A stretch of DNA of 64,000 bases, from positions 338,501 to 402,500 of the forward strand of contig JAYKKM010000376.1 in NCBI GenBank assembly GCA_035772405.1, written 5' to 3'. Below the pieces are notes generated by a model. The model was not told where the DNA came from, made no database searches, and saw nothing but the letters and a program-made list of their open reading frames with translations. Position numbers and translations under genes: made by a program. Shown piece after piece: positions 58,155 through 64,000 of this stretch. The stretch's first letter is position 1. Each line of letters begins with the position of its first letter. The stretch is from Chrysogorgia sp. JL179-B06 (lineage: Eukaryota; Cnidaria; Anthozoa; Scleralcyonacea; Chrysogorgiidae).

Positions 58155-58236
58155 GTAAACTGCCAAGAAGTTTTACTCTGATGAAGGGCTCCGCTCGAAA
58201 CGTCAGTATCTCGTCACTAAATTCTTGGCAGTTTAC
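58155..58236 (+). ncRNA. Hammerhead ribozyme, Penelope-type repeat
   Basis: Core boxes CTGATGA (58178-58184) and GAAA (58197-58200). Stem II is GGGC/GCTC with loop TCC. Stem III is a very short CG/CG (58201-58202 with 58212-58213), and the predicted cut is after GTC at 58215. Stem I is 15 perfect pairs: GTAAACTGCCAAGAA (58155-58169) with 58222-58236. The very short stem III and long stem I match hammerheads known from Penelope-like elements and retrozymes. Confidence 0.7.
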
Positions 58237-58254
58237 CACCTTTTCACTTTGCTA

Positions 58255-58286
58255 TATATTCAAAACACTGTCTACGCAGCATTCTA

Positions 58287-58295
<9 letters not shown>
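58255..58295. repeat. Flank of hammerhead repeat, inverted at 58869-58910
   Basis: TTCAAAACACTGTCTACGCAGCATTCTAC here, and its complement GTAGAGTGCTGCGTAGACAGTGTTTTGAA at 58870-58898. With the hammerhead copies they form two facing units about 0.6 kb apart. Confidence 0.7.
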
Positions 58296-58339
<44 letters not shown>

Positions 58340-58480
58340 CACTTATTTACTGAGACCGAGGGAACAGTGTGTTTTGTGGACCCGAGACCGCCGTTGTTGC
58401 CCGAGGCGAAGCCAAGGGCAACAACGGCGGTCGAGGGGCCACAAAACACACTGCTTTTCCGAGGTCTCAGTAAATAAGTG
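58340..58480. repeat. Palindrome of 141 bp
   Basis: CACTTATTTACTGAGACC and its complement at the ends; CCGCCGTTGTTGCCC / GGGCAACAACGGCGG in the middle. Its plan of a GC-rich stem rich in CGAG resembles the palindrome at 51833-51955. It lies between two TA runs. Confidence 0.75.
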
Positions 58481-58770
58481 TTTTGTTATACAGTATATTA
58501 GTGTCAAAGTATGAATAATTCACCGAGCAGACATTTTTTTAAATTTCAAAACAGCAAAACTATAAAATGAAACTATGGAACTTCACGGTTGACGCGCATG
58601 CGCACTGCACCCATTCTATTGTGGACCGGTCAATAAATGTTTTGTTATGGACCGCTTGCCTCGTTGCCAGGGCAATGCAGTAAACACGACGTTTTGCGGA
58701 CCAGCACGTGATACGCTTTTGTCCAATCTGAAAACAGAAAAATTGAACTTTGACACTAACTATATAACAA

Positions 58771-58873
<103 letters not shown>

Positions 58874-58914
58874 GAGTGCTGCGTAGACAGTGTTTTGAAT
58901 ATATAGCAAAGTGA

Positions 58915-59065
58915 AAAGGTGGTAAACTGCCAAGAATTTAGTGACGAGATACTGACGTTTCGAGCGGAGCCCTTCATCTCGTCTTACTCTGATGAAGGGC
59001 TCCGCTCGAAACGTCAGTATCTCGTCACTAAATTCTTGGCAGTTTACCACCTTTTCACTTTGCTA
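58915..59065 (+). ncRNA. Hammerhead ribozyme in a near-perfect palindrome
   Basis: On the plus strand CTGATGA (58989-58995), GAAA (59008-59011), cut expected after GTC at 59026. The left half (58912-58980) is the inverted copy. Its minus-strand core is truncated (GAGATGA), so only the right half keeps an intact core. The whole unit AGCAAAGTGAAAAGGTGG...CCACCTTTTCACTTTGCT could fold as one long hairpin that competes with the ribozyme fold. Confidence 0.65.
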
Positions 59066-59194
59066 TATATATATATATATATATATATATACGCACGCTC
59101 ACTGCTTGCAATTTGAGCACTCTGGCATGGTTTTTGATGTCCCACATTTGTGTGGCATCAAGGGTGACTGTAAATAGCAGTTATCTTCATCCTG

Positions 59195-59260
59195 CTCATC
59201 AGCACTACACTGATGAGGCCCAAAAGGCCGAAACGGTACCGTCACAAGAGCGAAAAACCT
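59195..59260 (+). ncRNA. Second, distinct hammerhead-like ribozyme
   Basis: CTGATGA (59210-59216), stem II GGCC-CAAAA-GGCC (59217-59229), GAAA (59230-59233), stem III CGGTACCG (59234-59241), then TC with the cut after 59243. The core is canonical. Stem I is not clear: the bases next to the core do not pair, so a pairing partner further out or a dimer would be needed. Confidence 0.6.
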
Positions 59261-59299
59261 GAACTGAGAGGAGTAAGCATAATGTTCAACAGAAAATAC

Positions 59300-60350
59300 A
59301 TTAACCAAGGGCAAAATTTACGAAGTTACGATGCAAAATCCACTTTAAAAATCGTCTTAAGACTTTGAAAAACCCGACTGAAATGTGAATTGTTTTGTCA
59401 GACAAAATAAATAGGATAAAAGTTTGTTAGCAACACATATTTATTACAAATATTATGATTATTATTAAGTAAAGATAATTTTTGAAGTAATAAAGCATTA
59501 TGAATGAAAACTTTGTTATTTTTAGGTGATACACATCGGAAAACAACAAAGCGAGATTTTCGCTAATGTTTTTTTACATCTTGGGACTTTTTTACGCGCG
59601 ACTATTTATTTGATAATATTCTAAACCAAACCCTATAGCTAACCCTAACCCTATTAAAAAGAAAGAAAAGTAAAGTAAATTTAAAAAAATGGAAAAATCT
59701 TACTCACCCACTCGAACCCCGACCTCACAAGTAAAAATTAATGACACAGACCACTCAGCTATGCAAGCGAAGTTGAATTATTCGGTAGATAATCAATATT
59801 TATGTAATCCCATTGTAAGTGAACTACATACAAAATAAAAAGACGCTACCGACCACTACAGATGCTACCGACCGTCTACGGATTCCAAATTAGCCTCGGG
59901 ACTAAGATCATGGTCAAGATACGCACAGATAAAAGCCTGCTAACTTGCAGTGCAGCGGATAACCTCCCTGTAATTCCAATCGACTCATGATTCAAAAAAG
60001 GTAAAATCATGCAGACTTTTCCTAATGCTAACACAAATACTAACCATAAATTATACTAACTCGAAATCTACATCTTTTAACTAACTTTAATAATTACGTT
60101 AATACTAACATAAATACTAAACATAATACTTCGAATGTATAGGTAATTCGTGACAGTGACGTTGTCCGTTGGACTATAAGGTAGCAGGCGCAAAATCGTG
60201 CGTATATCGACCATGATCCAGTGGCAAGCTGATTCCAACGTTCAACAGATCGAATAATTTACGGCAATTATTTTGATAATAAACATTTACCCTACAACAT
60301 GGGAATACATTAAAATCCACTATGTAATATGACTGCATGTAGTCATGACA
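59300..60350. other. Intron of the TSP1 gene, no exon seen
   Basis: Contains AACCCTAACCCTA at 59640 and otherwise nothing recognisable. Confidence 0.35.
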
Positions 60351-60355
60351 CTTAC

Positions 60356-60566
60356 TTGGGACCATGGTTCTGCAACGTACTCCGGAGGACATGCGATCTT
60401 ATTACAATGACGTTTAACAGGTGCTATGCTGGTTGGAGGCGGATTAACGCATTTCGAGTCTTGAACTACGATCCAAGACTTCGAAGTCAATCGTCTACAT
60501 ATTGTTTTTCTTATTGAAATTCCTCGACCGCATGTCTTGGAACATGGCGTCACATATGAGTGCCAT
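60356..60566 (-). CDS. Extracellular protein exon: TSP1 repeat and start of the next
   Basis: Acceptor GATTTCTAG, phase 2 in; donor GTAAGT, phase 0 out. Encodes WHSYVTPCSKTCGRGISIRK, CRRLTS, DSKCVNPPPTSIAPVKRHC and NKIACPPEY, then AEPWSQ. It is one TSP1 repeat of the ADAMTS/papilin style (ADAMTS-like proteins have such C.P..Y..EPWSQCS.TCG joints). It would be secreted. Earlier exons lie beyond 60566, perhaps outside the window; exons after 53544 were not found either. Confidence 0.85.
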
Positions 60567-60859
60567 CTAGAAATCAAAATAGGTTCAGGTTATTATACGT
60601 AGGCAGTTATTATACTTCTGGTAGACAGTATAAGGACCTCTATAGAAAATACGGCAGCCAAGATCGACGACATCGTCTCTTTTAAAATGGAATTATTCAG
60701 GCAAAACAAGGAGAATGATTAATTTGTAGTTCCAAAATTAATCCAAAAACTGTCCTCGTTCCACATATATTATACAACAACACTCGCAGGATTTTCACGT
60801 CTTCACGACTACCTTCAACTTATTGAGTGAAACAAGAGGTTTTCATGTAAACAGATTCC

Positions 60860-61001
60860 CGATTTGACGTCATTTCCGTCAACTTTAACAGCGAAAAGTC
60901 TATGAAGATGAAATTTTCAGTTTACAAGATATATTACAATTTATCTCAGGATAATCCATAGATTACAAATATGTTAAATCCCCACAGACGTTATATGCAC
61001 T
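60860..61001. mobile_element. Right half of a TTAA-flanked MITE
   Basis: CAACTTTAACAGCGAAAAGTCTATGAAG and AAATCCCCACAGACGTTATATGCACT, then TTAA (61002-61005), match the right parts of 31285-31636 and 11474-11801. No left end is found. Confidence 0.55.
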
Positions 61002-61009
61002 TTAACCAT

Positions 61010-62020
61010 TTTGCAAGTTATGCATGAATCTAGTATGCAACACATGGTCAGTTGTCCATGGTTGCTTTCACATGATAAAAATTAGTTTATTTATTTATTT
61101 ACCGTTGTCGTCGTTTAAGCTTCCCTGTCGCAAAAGCCTGGTTTTCACGAGCCACGCAAGTACAGGAGTTCAGATCTAATGGTTACCACGAATACCAATC
61201 AGTTCGGAACACTACTCAGGGTCGTAAAATAATCGAGGAGTTGGTGCTGCCTTTGCAACAACACCAGCAAATGACTTTCGGGTATATTAGGGAAAACGAC
61301 CTTAAATTGTAGTATCCCTATCAGTTAGGATTTTACCTTCACCTACAGTAAGATTGCAGTGATATAAAACCTGAAAACTTAAAAGCTGAGTCTCCCGCAT
61401 CAGTCTTCCCATATAAACACTAATTATTACCAATAGTGCAGCGAATGCATGTGTTACTGAAGGTTTATGTTAAATCATCGGCCCATCAGGTGGGATATGA
61501 AATACATTGATCATAAACACGCGGGCCAGATACCGTTCCTGCTTAATTACCGATCTAGTTCGGTAAGCGAGTAGGCTCGTCGCTATATATATAGAATTGA
61601 ATGACGTTGACAGTTAAAATATTGTCTTGTCGTTTGTGCTTATTCCGACCTGAAATTTCAAGCTACAAGAATCGTATTTCGAGACCATAAAACGCTGAAT
61701 ATTGTATCGTTTGGTCAAATATTAAAAAGTGTAGCAACCCTATAACTCTTATGTCGTATTTGTTACAAGTCCCGGTTGCACAGATCAACTTTTCACGCAA
61801 ATTATAACATTCCTTCACGAGGAAGAATGAAATTAAGTTTTCCGAAGTAAACTGATAAATGTTCTGAGCTATAAATTTGGTGACTTATAAATATACCAAC
61901 GTTTAGGGGTTGGGGCCAACCCCTAAACCCCTAAAGTCCCCAGCCGCCAGAAGACTCTAAATTCCGATTGGCTAAATCAACTCATTAGTATTCAGGGTTT
62001 CCTGTCAGGAAATAATCATT
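61010..62020. other. No gene recognised
   Basis: A short palindrome GGGGTTGGGGCCAACCCC lies at 61908-61925 within repeated CCCCTAAA. No exon of the TSP1 gene was found. Confidence 0.35.
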
Positions 62021-62024
62021 TAAA

Positions 62025-62249
62025 ATGACGACTTTAGAAAAACAAGTGTTGGTAGATTATTTTCTTTCGAAAGCTTTAATCGATCTTCAGTTCGTTGCTG
62101 GTCGTAGCTTTCAATTAAAACAGGAACAAAAAGTTGCAAAGAGGGAGTTGCTGGCAGGAAAACATGTTTTGATGGTATTACCAACGGGATTTGTCAAGAG
62201 TTTGATTATGGATTTAGTAGATTTACCAGACGTTCGTGCGAGCGCGTGA
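62025..62249 (+). pseudogene. RecQ-like helicase N-terminal fragment
   Basis: DLQFVAGRSFQLKQEQKVAK followed by ELLAGKHVLMVLPTGFVKSL resembles motif 0 (the Gln motif) and motif I of RecQ-family helicases. The Walker A glycine is replaced by valine (TGFVKS for TGFGKS) and the frame stops 20 residues later, so it is a dead scrap. Such RecQ-like pieces are commonly dispersed in cnidarian genomes. Confidence 0.6.
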
Positions 62250-62842
62250 TTATCAGTTGGCAGGGGTTTCTAACTTGTCCTTGTCCTTGTCTTCAGGAGT
62301 TTCAACAGTGCTCTCTCGGCTTCGGAGCATTCCTTCGACGTTTCAGAATAAAGAGACTTACAACTAGACGTATATAAGTGATGGTTTCTACGTTGTCTTG
62401 CCTATGAAATTTCTTGGCGAAATCCCATTCTGGAGTTACGGTGTTCGGTAATCAGATGTCGCTTCATTCTATCAGGGCTATTAATGTTATCGGTTGGTGG
62501 AACATTGCTGTCACCTTCTTTCGCATGTGTTATAAAGTTCAAAAGCATTTCTTATTTTTTCTACAGCAAGACATACAAAACCGCTCGGAGAAAGTTTCAT
62601 GCGTAGTAGTTTAGTTTATTATTTTTATTTTTAGTAATGCAAAGCCGATTGATTCACAAGCCTCAGCCAGAATCAACTCTGTGCTTCCATGTCTGAACGA
62701 TTGCTTGAATAAATCCTGTTTTCCACCAGATGCAGTCAAGTTTTTCACGGAGTTTCAGACATGACTATATCATGAATAATTTTTATTCAATATCTATACA
62801 GTATGTTAATTTAAATGGGTGGGTGCCTTGCATGGGTCTTAA

Positions 62843-63412
62843 AGTGCCACTACGATCAAAGTTTTACCTATCGATATTTTTACGTATTTATAAACCAGAG
62901 CTGCTAAATATTACTTGGTCGAAACTGTTTTGCGATTCGACGATGGCAAGTATTATTTTTTTACTCCGAATCTAGAGTTGTTATGTCCGCCATTAATCGT
63001 TCATGTTCTTGACCAGCGTAACGAAGTGACGTCAGATTCTCAACGCGAAGACTCCACGTGGCTAATTCTTCAAGTAAATCAAGGTCGTTTTTTCAAATTC
63101 TTCGTCTGAAAGGCTGGACATAGCTCTACTTCTCGAAAAAAACAAGAAATCAAATAACCTCGACCGAAATTCAGGCGTAGCATTGAGAATCTCACGTCCC
63201 AACAATATTATCTTTTGAAATTGCGGGCTCACTTGGAACACATTTTTAGTAATGGTGGCCTAAATAATAGTGATTTCAGAGCTCAAAATACTTACTTCAA
63301 AATACCATTTTTTAGTTTTTTTTTACATCGATGATCACTTTCGACCCTGAAATACTATTCTAAAATAAAGAAAATCTAAAAGACGAGAGTGCATTTTCAT
63401 CGTAGTGGCACT
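62843..63412. mobile_element. TTAA-flanked MITE related to the Kolobok-like element
   Basis: TTAA at 62839-62842 and 63413-63416; ends AGTGCCACTACGAT...ATCGTAGTGGCACT. Inside, GTGACGTCAGATTCTCAACGCG resembles GTGACGTCAGAGACTCAACACG of the 6.3 kb element (35913-35935), so it is a probable internally deleted or non-autonomous relative. Confidence 0.8.
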
Positions 63413-63439
63413 TTAAAGTCCCCTTTGTATCTTTAATTT

Positions 63440-63544
63440 GTTTATTTTATGTATATATTTTTTCATTATTATAATTATTATTAGTTTTATAATAATTTTT
63501 TTTTTTTTAATTTTTTTTTTTTTAATTTTATATATATATATATA

Positions 63545-63595
<51 letters not shown>
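63440..63595. repeat. T-rich and (TA)n tract
   Basis: TTTTTTTTTTTTAATTTTT runs followed by (TA)n, next to the hammerhead repeat at 63596. Confidence 0.9.
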
Positions 63596-63685
63596 CAAAG
63601 TGAAAAGGTGGTAAACTGCCAAGAATTTAGTGACGAGATACTGATGTTTCGAGCGGAGCCCTTCATCAGAGTAAGACGAGATGAA
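63596..63685 (-). ncRNA. Hammerhead repeat, Penelope-type, minus strand
   Basis: On the minus strand CTGATGA (63663-63669) and GAAA (63647-63650) are intact and the GTC cut site is at 63632-63634. The base after the first stem III pair is changed (GAAACA for GAAACG), which weakens stem III. The segment CTGCCAAGAATTTAG that would form stem I is present on one side only. Confidence 0.55.
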
Positions 63686-63689
63686 ATAA

Positions 63690-64000
63690 AATAAATAGGG
63701 CTTATATATATGCCAAAAGGGTGTCACAGGTAGAAAGTAGCCAATCAAATGCACGGGAAATAAACTAACTAATAATTAATGAGATGGGAAAAGTTAATTA
63801 AGTCATTAGCTATTTTTACAGTCGATCAATAAGCAGACTGCGGGGGTGGGAGAAATGACAGGTCCAATATTCAAGGGGATTAGGCGATAATAATAGAAAC
63901 AAAGACTTGAAAAGGAATGAAAGTGCATAAGCTAATAATAAAAAGTTCCAAGCAAACTAAAATAACAAAAAATTATTAGGAAATTAAATAAAAGAAAAAC
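63690..64000. other. No feature recognised
   Basis: AT-rich sequence up to the window edge, possibly the body of the element that starts with the hammerhead repeat. Confidence 0.3.

Overview
This is a stretch of an AT-rich animal nuclear genome. Genes are split by introns with ordinary GT-AG sites, and most of the DNA is transposable elements in many states of decay. The mix of a sigma-class glutathione S-transferase, thrombospondin-type-1 repeats joined to a four-cysteine domain I associate with cnidarians, Polinton genes, Kolobok-type and BEL/Gypsy elements and Penelope-style hammerhead ribozymes points to a cnidarian, probably an anthozoan. That assignment is inference.

Three host genes can be assembled with matching intron phases. 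(1) A small secreted protein on the minus strand (10515 to 6616, three exons, 215 residues, eight cysteines after the signal peptide, no family recognised). (2) A glutathione S-transferase on the plus strand (four exons, 15566 to 31086; first exon or exons not found) whose 13.8 kb third visible gap is filled by retroelements. (3) A minus-strand gene with TSP1 repeats and a cysteine domain (60566 to 53544, three internal exons; both ends missing).

Layout. 1.56-5.71 kb: a TTAAGGATCC-type satellite array split by a hairpin element and by a nearly complete non-LTR retrotransposon whose first ORF carries a 2A-like motif behind a signal-like leader. 6.6-10.5 kb: the secreted-protein gene, with three DNA elements in its second intron. 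11.5-15.3 kb: several MITEs, including a hAT type with an 8-bp target duplication. 15.57-31.1 kb: the GST gene holding a truncated BEL element (minus), a Gypsy-type LTR element (plus) that was itself hit by a long foldback element and a CACTG-ended element, and Gypsy gag scraps. 31.2-34.1 kb: MITEs, palindromes, a duplicated unit, a LINE tail and a tRNA-derived SINE. 34.5-50 kb: a decayed Polinton/Maverick, with capsid-associated proteins, an adenain-like protease, a packaging ATPase and Bcl-2-like fragments, interrupted by a LINE tail and by a 6.3 kb Kolobok-like transposon. That transposon looks intact, is flanked by TTAA, and carries two convergent genes: a THAP-DDE transposase and an acidic protein with a P2X7-C-terminal-like ('ballast') cysteine domain. 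50-64 kb: SINE copies, TA microsatellites, LINE scraps, a lone Crypton-type domain ORF, a 103-bp minisatellite, the TSP1 gene, hammerhead ribozyme copies, a RecQ-like scrap and a TTAA-flanked MITE.

The most interesting items are the two-gene Kolobok with the P2X7-like domain, the SINE whose body matches a Polinton ORF, the Bcl-2-like pieces in the Polinton, the two hammerhead families, and the 2A/leader arrangement in the LINE.
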